DNA of 64,000 bases from Saccopteryx bilineata (GCF_036850765.1 NC_089496.1:48288113-48352112), one strand, 5' to 3'; counted from the first letter of the stretch, positions 1-11,539 are shown. The notes: a model not told the origin generated them from the letters alone. A program made the numbers and translations.

Positions 1-345
1 AACTGTGCCTTGCACACACACCCCCAAAGGCTGTGATGAACGTGCACTGACCGTCCGCTCTCCCCCACGTGGACCCCATCACCAGGGACAACTCAGACCC
101 CCCAGGCAGCAGCCGGGGGCTGAGGTTCCATCGGCGGGCACAGAGCACAGCGAGCTGTTGGGTACCTGTGACCCCAGCCTTTGTGAGCACTGCTGTCAGA
201 GGAACTGGGCTAAGAAGTCCCCAGCAGGACCAGAAGATAACCCATGGAGAGTGCGAGGACCAAAGGGAAGGGGGCAGGGGGGCCCGACGGAGGCCCCGGG
301 CCTCAAGCCTGAGACCCAACTCGTTCTCCCAGCAGAGGCTGTCTT

Positions 346-1209
346 CAGAGGCCAGAAGAAGACAACTTTTGCCCTAAGCTTCCACAGAATTCTCCCAGCA
401 TTCACCCAGGACCACACAAAGGCACCGCTGGGGGCGCCAAGAAAATCGAAGATGAACAAAAATACCTAAGAAGGGCTCCCGCTGCCGTCGGCACCTACCA
501 GGAACAGGCGCTGGACATGCAGCGCGAATCCTCTAATAACTCTGAGATCCGCTCTCCGAAAGAATCTGAATTCTAAGAAAGGAAGGGAATACAGACATGT
601 GCCTGAAGTGTTGTTTTATTCCCCAAAACATTCAACAAAAAGGAAAATAAATAAATACCTGTACTCCTTTTTGTTTTTAAAGTGTTATTTTATTATAGTA
701 ACAATATGAGGGGTGGCTAAAAACGCTTTATGAAAGAGGCAGTCGTGATTGATGGGTGGGGTGTCAACAAGGGGAAATACGTCAGCATGAGGCAAACAGG
801 TAGGGAAGGCATGCCTCAGCCCAGCCCAGCCCAGCCCAGCCCAGCCCAGCCAGATGCGGAGGGAGAGAGCAGTACAAAGGCTGCAAAGTGCTGAGGACAA
901 CGTTTTCTAAAGGAATAACATGTATACTTATTTCTTAAAAAGAAAATAATACCTGGGAGAAGGGGTACCCTCTTGCATTGTCTTGTCTCATCTTCCGTCA
1001 CAGGGAAAGACACCAGGGCTCTGGAATGTGGCCGCGCTGGCTCAAACCCCAACTTCCCCTCCTCTCTCGCTATGGGATCTCAGGCAAGCTGCTCTATGCA
1101 AAGCAAGCTTCCTTTTCCACATCTAGAATGTGGAAGGGATTGTCACAGAGGACAGAAGGCAGCAAATTTGCAGGTACCATGCATGCCATACAGGCCGCAT
1201 TCTAAAAAG
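346..1209. other. Unique intronic sequence
   Basis: It holds only the (CAGCC)n repeat and A/T runs near 640-690. I saw no exon, promoter or transposon. The first 345 bases are likewise unremarkable and GC-rich. Confidence 0.5.
817..852 (+). repeat. (CAGCC)n
   Basis: About seven uninterrupted CAGCC units. Confidence 0.95.
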
Positions 1210-1345
1210 GTCAGGCCCCTCTGCCCCTGGTTTTGAGCCTCTTGAGGTCAGGGGTCCTACGGGATGGGTCTCTATCTATCCCACGGGCTTGCACGTGGTC
1301 ATCGGCATACCACAAATGCTTGTTGGCCAGATAAATGAATTCTTT
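1210..1345 (+). mobile_element. L2 3'-end fragment
   Basis: The segment GAGCCTCTTGAGGTCAGGG, then ATCTATCCCACGGGC and ACAAATGCTTGTTGG, follows the L2 3' end, which normally reads as 'ctccctgagggcagggac ... aatgtttgttg'. Confidence 0.6.
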
Positions 1346-2099
1346 GCACCTGCCACTCACACTTATCAAAATATGGTTGTGCATTTGGCAGACCCAAAGA
1401 GAGAGAGACCAAAAACCTGATTTTCAGTCCAGCTCACCTTCCTGACCCTCGCTCCCCACCTTCACTGATACATTCTTGTCCTCACAAGTCCTGAAGTTGG
1501 CCCTCCCCGTCTGTCCCATTTCGACACAGAGAGCCCCCAAATCAAGACAGACCCAACGCAAACAGTGTCACCTTATGCCGCAGTTGGAAGGTCAGCACTT
1601 AAAGCACAGGAGAAAACGCAGATCCGTGGAACTCGCCCTCATGCTGGTCCTGCTCACAGATCACAGCGACTGGGCGAGTCCGGTGAGATCCGACTGGGCC
1701 CTGCTCAGCTCTCAGTTCTCAGCCGTGAGGCCACTTCCTCCTGAAAACCTCCCAGGGCGTCCCCAAACTCAGTAACGCCCCTTCCCTGCGTCGCCGCATT
1801 TATCACTGTGGAAGGTGAGAAGCTGCTGTGCTGGAGGCAGGAACGATGGAAACTGCCGGCTGTTCATTAATAGTGTTGCGGAATGAATGAATCGATCAAG
1901 AAACTGATCCCTCAAAATGCTTTCTTTCTACTCACGTCCCCTCTGTTTGCTGATGATTTACTACGAGCAGGGAGGACGTCTCCCCCAACCATGGTTTTCT
2001 ACACGCAGGAAGAATGCCATGAGAGGACGCTGGGGGCCTCCCAATGGCTGAGCACCTGCTCTGTCCCCTGTCTGCTATACCACTGACTCACTCTGACCT
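1346..2099. other. Unique intronic sequence with possible L2 traces
   Basis: CTTCCTCCTGAAAACCTCCC near 1735 and GAATGAATGAATCG near 1880 suggest a very old L2 piece. It is too diverged to call. Confidence 0.4.
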
Positions 2100-2225
2100 C
2101 CTACGGACGCTGCGAGGCTCACCTCCCTTTACGCAGGACAGAGCTGAGGCTCGGAGGGGTTAGGTAAGGACACAGGACCTCAGAGGTAAGAGTCCAAAAG
2201 CAGACTCTGAAGCCATCAAAGAACA
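2100..2225 (-). mobile_element. MIR fragment, antisense
   Basis: GACAGAGCTGAGGCTCGGAG, then GGTTAGGTAAGGACACAGGA and AGTCCAAAAGCAGACTCTGA, follow the antisense MIR core. Confidence 0.6.
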
Positions 2226-2749
2226 TTGGGCAGATCAGGCCAAGAGGTCAAAGGATGCCAGGAGGAAACTCAGGCCCTCGACACACACAAACAGAACCAA
2301 CGACAATACTAGAACATACCAGGGTTCCTTCCATCCAAACACAGGAAATGAGCTGGCAAAGACCCCAGATTATTTTGGGCCTTTTGTTTTTAAAAATGTC
2401 AACAGAATTTACTCTTGATCCATATACCCTGAGAGACCAAGGGAATGTTTCCAAATGGTCTGTCTGGGTGTTTTGCACTTACTTTTGATGTACAATTTTT
2501 CTGAAACTTGAGACAATCCATCACATATCTCAAGACTTCGTGGGGCTGGTTGGAGCTGATGTAGGAAGCAGAGAATGACCTGGAGCTGTTGTGCTCTGGG
2601 ATCTGGCAAAGCTGGTGACACCAGCATTGGGGAGCTTGGAGCCAGGACCGGGTGGTGGGCAGATCTTCCTCATGGGGCAGCTGAAACACCGGCATCCATG
2701 CGGGCCCAGAGCAGTGCCTCTCAAACCGTCCCCCCGCAGGCTCTGCGCC

Positions 2750-2751
<2 letters not shown>

Positions 2752-2791
<40 letters not shown>
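2752..2791 (+). repeat. (CA)20
   Basis: Perfect CA dinucleotide run. Confidence 0.97.
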
Positions 2792-2793
<2 letters not shown>

Positions 2794-2884
2794 TGCTTGT
2801 TCTGTTTTAAGGAAAAGCATCACAGCACGATGCTTAGGATCACCTGCCTGAGTCCAGCCCCTTCTCCCATTTATTGTGTCCAAC

Positions 2885-3065
2885 AGACCATGTGAATTTC
2901 GGCCACTTTCTTCCTGTTCCCAACCACCAGTCTCCTCCTCCGTAAAATGTGGGTGGCAATAATACCTGCTTCACAGGTGAGGTGCAAGCTACGTGGGGAA
3001 ATGAATCTGACTGATCTACGGTTAGCGCGGTGCTGGTGTTCAGCTCCTGTCCAAGAGAGAGTCAG
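2885..3065 (+). mobile_element. MIR fragment, sense
   Basis: CTCCTCCGTAAAATGTGGGT, then AATAATACCTGCTTCACAGG, is the conserved MIR core. Confidence 0.7.
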
Positions 3066-3373
3066 CTATTGTATTAATAATGACAGTGTTGTAATAAATA
3101 ATAAAGGTATCATCATTCAATAGCTTTCCAAATTTTGTTTTAGGAAGAAAAAAAATCTTTGGTTGATGAAAAAAAAAAAAAAATTAAAGAGAAAAGGTTG
3201 AAAATTGGTTTCTAAAGTGGAACATTGAATACTCCCAATTCTCCCTCCTTAGAATACTTGAACCCTGAAGAAAGTGGGTGCTAATCTCATTCTTGCTAAG
3301 AGAGGAGCTGAAACCCCACGAGCCTCCCCCTGCCCCCCCATGCCCACGGGACCCTGCAGGCTGTACCCTAAGA

Positions 3374-3723
3374 CAGTGGTCTCCAACCCCCAGGCCGCAG
3401 ACCAGTACCGGTCCGTGGGCCATTTGGTACTGGTCCACAGAGAAAGAATAAATAACTTACATTATTTCCATTTTATTTATATTTAAGTCTGAACGATGTT
3501 TTATTTTTAAAAAATGACCAGATTCCCTCTGTTACATCGTCTAAGACTCACTCTTGACGCTTGTCTCGTAAGTTTGACAATTATATTTAAAAATACCACA
3601 GTTTTTACGCCGGTCGCATAATTTTATTTTGTGCATTTATCCATCCCACCCTAAAAGCCAGTCCGTGGAAATATTTTCTGACATTAAACTGGTCTGTGGC
3701 CCAAAAAAGGTTGGGGACCACTG
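3374..3723 (+). mobile_element. hAT MITE resembling OposCharlie1 (OC1)
   Basis: This 350-bp element has inverted ends (CAGTGGTCTCCAACC at the left, GGTTGGGGACCACTG at the right) and is flanked by an 8-bp duplication with one mismatch (CCCTAAGA / GCCTAAGA). The interior carries GACCGGT-type end motifs and an AT-rich core but no transposase, so it is non-autonomous. End sequence, 8-bp target duplication and core (the TTTAATGTCAGAAAATATTT region, here in reverse complement) fit OC1, a hAT family reported in several unrelated tetrapods. The family name is from memory. Confidence 0.75.
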
Positions 3724-4189
3724 GCCTAAGACACTCACCCGCCAGTGGTCCCAGGTAGCTTAGCAGAACCGCACACTTCCCTCTAATTGGACATTTCCCC
3801 CTAATCTGACAAGGTGGCCCATCCCTCGGATGGCAGGGAGAAGGAAAGTGAAACCGGGTATTTAAAAACCAGACACTATACTAATCCCTAGAAAGATAAA
3901 AAAATGGTCTTTCCACAAAAGATCCTTTTTATCAATCAATCCCTAAAAACTGAAACCCCGGGAGCCGGGAGCTGCTTACACAGAATCCCTAAGCATCCTC
4001 CAAAAGTCGTAACTCCATGCGGAGATAACAGATGCTGTAACAAGAATTATTGATTGACCCGTGTCTATTTACCTCATAAGCAAATTAAAAGACTGCTGGT
4101 CTTCACTGAAAATCAATGTCTGTTCAAGTCTAGACTGTGCCTAAGAACCGTAGATTGCCCAAGAACTATCAAATGTGGTATGTGCCTGC

Positions 4190-4265
4190 GCGCATGTGTG
4201 TGTATGTGTGTGTGCATGCATGCGCATGTGTGTGCACTGCGTGTGTATGTGTGCATGCGTGCGCG

Positions 4266-4300
<35 letters not shown>
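4190..4300 (+). repeat. TG/CATG-rich alternating purine-pyrimidine tract
   Basis: About 110 bp alternate purine and pyrimidine almost throughout, mixing TGTG, GCGC and TGCATGCATG, and end in a perfect (TG)16 at about 4268-4299. Such sequence can adopt Z-DNA. Confidence 0.9.
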
Positions 4301-5043
4301 ATGCACGTTGGCAGGCTCAAGTACAGAACAGGGGAAGTGATGAGCTTGAACATCCGCCCCCACAGGCTTCAGTCCATCGACACCAGCTGATTGCATTCTG
4401 ACAGGTGGATGCTGAGATCGGAACAGCATCGAAGGACAGAGAGCACTGACCTCCCCCTATTTAAAAGGTTCCCCAAAGATCTCCGTGGCTGTGTCATCCG
4501 GGAGAAGCTTCTAGACCCTGAACTACACTTCACCTCTCCTGCCCCTTGATTCAGGGAGAAAGGGATGAAACTAAGGCAGAATCAGGGATGAGTCCGTGCA
4601 CAGTACACTTGGACCTGCCTGGGGCGGGGGGCAGAGCAGAGGCGGCAAGAAACAGCAGAGAAGTGGGAGCAAGGATGCTTTTGAGGGGCTTTACTAGCTC
4701 ACTGGTGGCTAGGGTTTCTCAAAGAACCAGGCACACCCACACTCCAATGGCAGTTTTACATACGCCCAAGTCCAGCAGGTGATTTGGGCATCGTTCCTGG
4801 TCGCCTGGACAAGTGAGAGTCAATTAAGCATTAACGGGAAATTACGACGCACCTGGCAGTCTTCCACTTTTTAAAAGTGAGTATCTTTGCGTAAGAGCCA
4901 TATGGGTGCTGCGATCATGAGGTTTATAAATAGGCTTAATATTCAAACAAGCTGGCTTAGAGAAACCAAAACTTGTCTTCTGTTTCCAAGCTGACAGCAA
5001 GCTACCTCCCAAGTCGGGCACAAGAAGGTTTCCTGGTATGGGA

Positions 5044-5117
5044 AGCTGAATATGTAACAACTACACACAGCTGAATATGTAACAACTACACACAGCTGAA
5101 TATGTAACAACTACACC
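5044..5117 (+). repeat. 25-bp tandem repeat, three copies
   Basis: The unit AGCTGAATATGTAACAACTA plus CACAC begins at 5044, 5069 and 5094. The copies are identical until the last few bases of the third. Confidence 0.95.
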
Positions 5118-6283
5118 GTGAGAAATCCAGTTCTGCCTCGACTGGAACCCCTCCAGGGTTTCTGCGCAGGGATGACTCACGCTGGTCCAGATCCCATCGG
5201 ACCCCGTCTCCATCCGGCCTCTCTTCTGAGGTCCCCACTGCCGCAGAGGCCCAGGCAGCCTCGGGAATCCTGCTTCTCGGCCTTCGGTGCCCTCGAGGGA
5301 GAGGAAACTGGAGGGCAGACCCCGCAAAGCAAAGAGCACAGCCGGACTCGGGGGTTTCCACGACAGGGTCGCAGAAGTTCAGGTCACGCGCGACTCGCTC
5401 GTGGGAAGGCGCACTGAGACCACACGCCACACACACCCATGAAGTGACGGCGGGGCGGAAGGATCGTCTGATCCTCTGGTTTTGTATTTCACGGGCCTGT
5501 GGGACGCGGGCTATCCCTGAAGACCACTACTGCATCCGCCTTAAGTCATGATTGTGTGCACGGCTCTACCTGGCGCTGAGAATGGAAGGCCTTTGCACAT
5601 TTCTTTCACTCCTGCTGGTGGTTTCATTTCCGTGACACGTACGTTAAAACCTAGATTCGCTGAGCTCTGTGTATTGATTGCTCAATGGCCTTTCCCATAT
5701 CCTGAACCAAGTAAATGCCAACGAGTCAATATAGATAAATTGCGGTCTCCTGATACCCTCCAACAGACTAGGTAGTAGGCGGGAAGAAAGAAAGTAAGGG
5801 AGAAAGTGAGAGCCGATCTTCTCTTACTCATTCTAATATTTTTTTAACTGATGAGCTACAGAATAGAGCTCCAGGTGGGTCACGATTATTACACCTTCGT
5901 GTTTGGCCCCCAGATCCAAGACGAGAACACAAAAGATAAAAATAAATAAATAAATAACGTAAAGGCGCAAACTCACCGTCCCCCTGGAATAACCCAATCA
6001 ATAGTTACGACAGGGCTGTTTGGGGGTTACGTTTCCTGAAGAGATTTTCTGCTCGGTTTTGTATTGGGAGAATGTGTCCTACAGACTCACGCCCTTTAGT
6101 TTTGCCCCTTTACCAAAGGGGACAGCAGCTCCCTAAGTACAGAACTCCAATACGCTTGACCGGAAGGGACGAGGGTGAAACAAAAATGAAGGGGGGACCC
6201 TCTGGCGGTGGGGTCTGGGGGTGAGGATGGCGGATCCGGAGAATGAGAGAACGCTAACAGAGCTGTGAGTCAGATGATCAAAT

Positions 6284-6681
6284 TTTTTTTTTTTTTTGTA
6301 TTTTTCTGAAGCTGGAAACGGGGAGAGACAGTCAGACAGACTCCCGCATGCGCCCGACCGGGATCCACCCAGCACGCCCACCAGGGGCGACGCTCTGCCC
6401 ACCAAGGGGGCAATGCTCTGCCCCTCCGGGGCGTCGCTCTGTTGCGACCAGAGCCACTCTAGCACCTGGGGCAGAGGCCAAGGAGCCATCCCCAGCGCCT
6501 GGACCATCTTTGCTCCAATGGAGCCTCGGCTGCGGGAGGGGAAGAGAGAGACAGAAAGGAAGGCGAGGGGGGGGGGTGGAGAAGCAAATGGGTGCCTCTC
6601 CTATGTGCCCTGGCCGGGAATCGAACCCGGGTCCCCCGCACACCAGGCCGACGCTCTACCGCTGAGCCAACCGGCCAGGGC
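6284..6681 (-). mobile_element. Dimeric tRNA-derived SINE (family A), full length
   Basis: Read on the minus strand it has a tRNA-like head with A-box (TTGGCTCAGCGGTAGAGC) and B-box (GGTTCGATTCC), then a CT-rich stretch, a CAAGGCTCCATTGGAGCAAA-like segment, a G/C-rich segment and a poly(A) tail. The flanking duplication is CAGATGATCAA(A)TTT. This copy carries the internal GGGCAGAGC duplication. No other copy is placed within it. Confidence 0.93.
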
Positions 6682-6696
6682 CAGATGATCAATTTT

Positions 6697-7540
6697 TAAC
6701 TCACTCCTGGAAGCAAACGTGTTTCTGTCTGGTGCTGGCCGGGCACTGGACAGAGGAGACAGACACCTCTGAGGAGAAGGTTCAGTCCAAACGGAACAAC
6801 CCCACCGGAAGCTGCCGGGGGACGGCCAACAGGCACCCTCCCCACAGGCCTGTCTCTTCCCAGCTCCCCTGCCCCCGCCCCCCCCATCTGTCTGCAGACA
6901 GCTGGCCAGACACGGAAACCCCAATCTCCTGCTCGCTCAGGACTCGGATTACAGTCTAACAGCCCCGGCTGGGACCCTTCCCCTCCCCGAAGAAAGCTAA
7001 AGCTTCCTCTGGAAAGCCAGGAATTTTCAGCAGACCCAGCACTTCATTTCCCTCTTGCTAAGACTCCACTGCTGAAAGCCGGGCAGGGGGCTAATCGGTG
7101 GCACCAGCAAGAAGACAGGGAAAGGTTTTTAGAGAAAGAAAATAGAAACTAAAGGTCACGCTTGTAGAAGTCCAAGTAGTACTTTTTTGCATAAATGATG
7201 TGTCCCTCTAGTCACATATTTACAACCACTTGCTGTGTTATAAGCACAGCAAACGTGTGTGGGCGGAAATGGAAGAGGCTTTGCGTGACCTCCTTCCCAG
7301 GAGCCTGGCTCCTAGTTAGATAAACATCAGTGAGAAAGGCTGAAAACAAACATGTTTCTTCCCATCGGTGACAACCCTGCCAGCGTGCAGAAAAGCCCAC
7401 AGGAGGAAGCCAAAAATCTCCCTCTTTGCAGATTTAGTCCTGGAGTGAGGGCACGGGTAGGGTTTTTAAAATTGATTTATCCAAAGAGTTGCTACTGTAA
7501 ATTCTCTCCTTTGTTTTTCCCCCGTGTAGATTTCACCAGA
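6697..7540. other. Unique intronic sequence
   Basis: No repeat or exon seen. Confidence 0.5.
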
Positions 7541-7556
7541 ACAAAAATGGTATCTT

Positions 7557-7935
7557 TGGCCCCGTCCAGTCGGCTCAGCAGTAGAGCGTCGGCCCGAAGT
7601 ATGGAAGACCCGTGTTCAATTCCCAGCCAGGGCACACAGGAGAAGCACCCATCTGCTTCTCCACCCCTCCCCCTCTCCTTCCTCTCTGTCTCTCTCTTCC
7701 CCTCCCGCAGCCAAGGCTCCATTGGAGCAAAGTTGGCCCGGGTGCTGAGGATGGCTCCATGGCCTCTGCCTCAGGCACTAGAATGGCTCCAGCCGCAACA
7801 GAGCAACGCCCCAGATGGGCAGAGCATCACTCCCTGGTGGGCATGCCGGGTGGATCCCGGTTGGGCGCATACGGGAGTCTTGTCTGTCTGCCGCCCCCCC
7901 CCCCTGCCCCTTCTCACTTCGGTAAAATACCAAAA
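7557..7935 (+). mobile_element. Family A SINE, full length
   Basis: The head is diverged (GTCCAGTCGGCTCAGCAGTA) but the B-box and body are intact. The flanking duplication is AAAAATGGTATCTT. It lacks the internal GGGCAGAGC duplication and its tail is short (TAAAATACCAAAA). Confidence 0.9.
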
Positions 7936-8054
7936 AATGGTATCTTATACTTGAACTTCAGCAACTGGTCTAATTTTCTAAGGCTTTTCTCTCTACTCCA
8001 TAGTATCCCATCCCCTCTCTCCTTCCCTACGCCCTTCCTCCCAATCCTTACCAA

Positions 8055-8310
8055 GAATCATATGCTTCCACTCAGATGTGGTCTATAAAACAAAAAGCAA
8101 CAAATACACAAACTCCTAGACACAAACAAGAGGGGGAAGGGGAGATTGAAGGGGGTAAAAGGGGTCAAATACATGGGGACAGAGGAGACTAGACTCTGGG
8201 TGGTGGGCACACAATGGGACATACAGATGTTGTGTTATAAAGTTGTATATCTGAAACGTATATGATGGTATTAACCAATGTTACCCCAATAAGTTTTATT
8301 TAAAAATTAA
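8055..8310 (+). mobile_element. L1 3' end (UTR), truncated
   Basis: The segment GTATATCTGAAACGTATATG, then GTATTAACCAATGTTACCCC and AATAAGTTTTATTTAAAA, is a bat L1 3' UTR with A-rich end. It shares the ATTAA-CA-TGT-ACCCCAATAA ending with the L1 at 30710-31190. No ORF2 remains. Confidence 0.75.
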
Positions 8311-8333
8311 AAACCTACTCCTAGCAGAAAGTA

Positions 8334-8919
8334 CAGTGTGTCCATAAAGTCATGGTCCACTTTTGACTGGTCACAGGAAAGCAGCAAAAGACGACAGAAA
8401 TGTGAAATCTGCACCAAATAAAAGGAAAACCCTCCCAGTTTCTGTAGGATGATGTGGCAGCATGTGCGCATGCGCAACACCGTGTATACAGCGGAGCAGC
8501 CCACGGCCATGCCAGTCGAGATGTGGATGGTACAGAGGAAAGTTCAGTGTGTTCTGTGGCTCGCTAAATTAGAATCCGTGACCAAAGTGCAATGTGAATA
8601 TCGCGCGTTTATAACAAAGCGCCACCACATAGGAGTAACATTACTCGGTGGGATAAGCAGTTGAAGGAAACCGGCAGTTTGGTGGAGAAACCCCGTTCTG
8701 GTAGGCCATCAGTCAGTGACGAGTCTGTAGAGGCTATACGGGATAGCTACCTAAGGAGCCCTAAAAAATCTGTGCGTGGGCCCACTGCACTGACTGCACT
8801 GACTGATAGGTATGAAATTGGGAGAGTTTTCCTTTTATTTGGTGATTTCACATTTCTATCGTCTTTTGTTGCTTTCCTGTGACCGGTCAGAAGTGCACCA
8901 TGACTTGAGGGACACACTG
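8334..8919 (+). mobile_element. Tc1/mariner-superfamily element with deleted transposase
   Basis: The element has long inverted repeats of about 110 bp (left CAGTGTGTCCATAAAGTCAT; the right end reads the same way on the minus strand with CCTCAAG at the differing bases). It is flanked by TA on both sides (8332-8333, 8920-8921). The interior encodes two out-of-frame pieces of a mariner-type DNA-binding region. 8520-8620 gives MVQRKVQCVLWLAKLESVTK, a helix-turn-helix start. 8655-8790 gives LKETGSLVEKPRSGRP and then SVEAIRDSYLRSPKKS, the linker to the second helix. The catalytic half is missing, so this is a dead, internally deleted copy with a frameshift between the pieces. Confidence 0.8.
8521..8800 (+). 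pseudogene. Mariner-type transposase, N-terminal fragments, frameshifted
   Basis: Frame 1 (through about 8640) and frame 3 (from about 8655) together cover roughly the first 90 residues of a mariner-like transposase. The RSGRPS motif and the SP-K-S segment that precedes the second helix are visible. The DDE/D catalytic triad region is absent and the right inverted repeat follows directly, which means an internal deletion, not just decay. I give no reconstruction. The subfamily is not resolved. Confidence 0.7.
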
Positions 8920-8921
8920 TA

Positions 8922-10660
8922 GTTATTGGCAATTTACCACTCCTGGTGAATTTAAGTCCATACAACAAAGAGACCCTTGGGAGAGAAGTCCTTCCTAGTT
9001 CCCCTGAAGCCTTCTCTCCCAGTAACATCATCTGGACACAGAAGCTGTAAATTTTAACAATTTAAATATAAGAAAAACGAGGCCATAAATCCAAAACAGA
9101 TAACAAAAAGAACAGCAAAAACACAATTAGCAGACAAACTCCTTGGGACCATGTGGCGTGCTCTACTGTCAACTGAACCCAGCGGTGCACTGGAACCGAA
9201 TTCTTCTTGGGCACAGTGACCTTCACAAAACCATGCCAAGATGCCCAGGAAGGGTGCTTTGAACAATTGTGGTTTTTTTTTGTTTTGTTTTTTTTGTTTT
9301 TTTTTTAGCAATGACTCATTCCAGTCGGTGGTTTTATAGACAGAATGGCAGTTCTAAACAACATTTATAAAGCTTGATTTATGATAATTAATGCTTATAT
9401 TTCACAAATGACCTACACAGGCCCCTATTCAGTTCCTCACAGCACACAGGGTTTCCAAGTAACAACCACCTGGAATAAGAAACTAAATGGGACATACATG
9501 GAGGGGAGGTCATTGAAAGGCAGTGTAAGACCCCCTCAGAGTCATCCTGAGACACGGGTCAGAGAGAGACAGAAGAGTGGGGGGGGTGGGGTGATCAGCC
9601 CGAACTTGAACTATTCCCAAAACACACCTGGACGTAGCTCTCAAGAATTCCTCTTTCACTGCCCGATAGACTCGGCGTGTCTCTAGTGTGGGCGGAGTCT
9701 TGGTTATTGAAGCATTTGGGTTGCTTGGGCTCTGAGTAGACAGAATAAAACGTTCTTTGGGTACCCAATAGTGACTCTGAGCTAAAACATTGAGCAGTCT
9801 TATGGGGACTGTCTACAGTTTCACTCTTCTGGAGCCACTGAGGGGAGGAAAGGGGCAGAATGTTGACTCTTGGGTCCTTGCCATAGGCCCTAAGAAGAAA
9901 GAGGAAATGCAAGGAAGAAGGACCACTTCTGGAAGGCCTTTAAGAGCCGGACAAGGGCTTGACAGAGGCAGAGGTACTGTGGAGGGCGAGCACTGAGGCA
10001 GGGCTGTGGACTGTCCCCAGAGACAGATGCCGGGTGTCCATCCGCAGAGGGGGCCTGCGGAGCAGCAGCAGCAGGAGGCCGTGCCCACTGGCTGAGCCAG
10101 GACAGCAGCACAGCTTCCTGCAGCGTCTGGGGAGCCTCCCACCGGCCACGTTCACCAGGCCCCTCCGTGGCGGCTCCCGGCTTGGCGTCTCACCACCCGA
10201 CTTGTGTCCAGCAGTCCCCAGAAGGTCCCGGCTGAGAGCCTGGTTCTGCTTGGCCTCTTGGGTCAAGGTCTCTTTCTGCCCCTGGAAAACTGGAAATGAC
10301 CCTGCCCACCTCCAGGTTTCTGTTTCTGTTCCAAATGCGTGTTTGTGGGCATGACATCCAGCAGCCAACGTAAGTTCCAAGCAAAGCAATAGACACTGGG
10401 TGCTAGCTGGCCTTGCCCGTATGTTAACTGAAGCAAATGCCAATGAGAAATATACGTGAACTTGTATATTCTATGTTCGTGGGAAAAGTAAAAAAAAATG
10501 TGAACTTGGGTCTCGTGCACCTTCTGTCAGACTGTTTAGGCAATTACACTAAACTATGCTTTCTCTACTTGTAAAATTTATAGGATTATTAATTTAGCAT
10601 CATTCAGACACATACACATACGTACACATTCACATATACATATATGCACACATCACTGTG
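8922..10660. other. Unique intronic sequence
   Basis: A T-rich run lies at 9272-9306 and a moderately GC-rich stretch at 9930-10240. Open frames there (for example 9940-10443 minus) have no familiar protein features. Confidence 0.5.
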
Positions 10661-11204
10661 TTCAGGGTGGGGCAAAAGTAGGTTTACAGTTGTTCATATG
10701 GAAAATAATACAGTAATTCATAAACAATGATACAAGAATACACTGTTTTTTTTGGGGGGGTTGTATTTTTCTGAAGCTGGAAACGGGGAGAGACAGTCAG
10801 ACAGACTGCCGCATGCGCCCGACCGGGATCCACCCGGCACACCCACCAGGGGGCAATGCTCTGCCCACCAGGGGGCGATGCTCTGCCCCTCCAGGGCGTC
10901 GCTCTGCTGCGACCAGAGCCACTCTAGCGCCTGGGGCAGAGGCCAAGAGCCATCCCCAGTGCCCGGGCCATCTTTGCTCCAGTGGAGCCTCGGCTGTGGG
11001 GAGGGGAAGAGAGAGACAGAGAGGAAGGAGAGGGGGAGGGGTGGAGAAGCAGATGGGCGCTTCTCCTGTGTGCCCTGGCCGGGAATCGAACCTGGGACTT
11101 CTGCACGCCAGGCCGACGCTCTACCACTGAGCCAACCGTCCAAGGCCTAAGAATACACTGTTTTGCATACTCACAGTGTAAATCTACTTCTGCCCTACCC
11201 TGAA
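10661..11204 (+). mobile_element. Mariner MITE, split by a SINE
   Basis: The left end TTCAGGGTGGGGCAAAAGTA and the right end CTTCTGCCCTACCCTGAA are inverted repeats. Without the SINE at 10750-11148 the element is about 130 bp, with both repeats continuing as GGTTTACAG / TGTAAATC. TA follows the right end, and the left flank TG is probably a mutated TA. It has no coding capacity. Such GGTGGGGCAAAAGTAGG ends are typical of mammalian mariner MITEs, and I recall similar ones in bats. Confidence 0.75.
10750..11148 (-). mobile_element. Family A SINE inside a mariner MITE
   Basis: The flanking duplication AAGAATACACTGTTT lies within the MITE at 10661-11204, so the SINE is the younger of the two. 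It carries the internal duplication. Confidence 0.92.
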
Positions 11205-11539
11205 TATATGATTTTTTCTGTTTCGTACTTTGTTGGACTGTACATTGCACCTCTAATCTGGACCTTTCCGATAATCTCCAGGCCCGTGTATTCAACTGCC
11301 CAGACCTGTACCCCCCCCAGGACATCTTGGAGACCCCTTGTAGTCAGTGTGCTCAAAACTGAAGTCATGGCCTCCACTCTCCACTCATTCTGCTCCCAGC
11401 CACACGCTGCAAACTGCCCCCGCTGAGGGATCCCGATCAAAGGAAATAGCACCTGGGGACTCCAGCTGAAGACCTGGGAGCTACCCCAGATTCCACTTCC
11501 CCCCTCACTCCCCGTGTCCGAGTCCTGCTGAGTCTGCCT

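Larger units (their letters stand above)
3732..6270. other. Unique intronic sequence around the TG and 25-bp repeats
   Basis: Apart from the two tandem repeats listed, nothing is recognised. The 5118-5470 part is fairly GC-rich with several CpGs but too sparse to call an island. Confidence 0.5.

Noticed and set aside
5118..5470. Second CpG island
   Set aside because: Some CpGs but lower density than at 20.1-20.6 kb and no promoter or exon signals.
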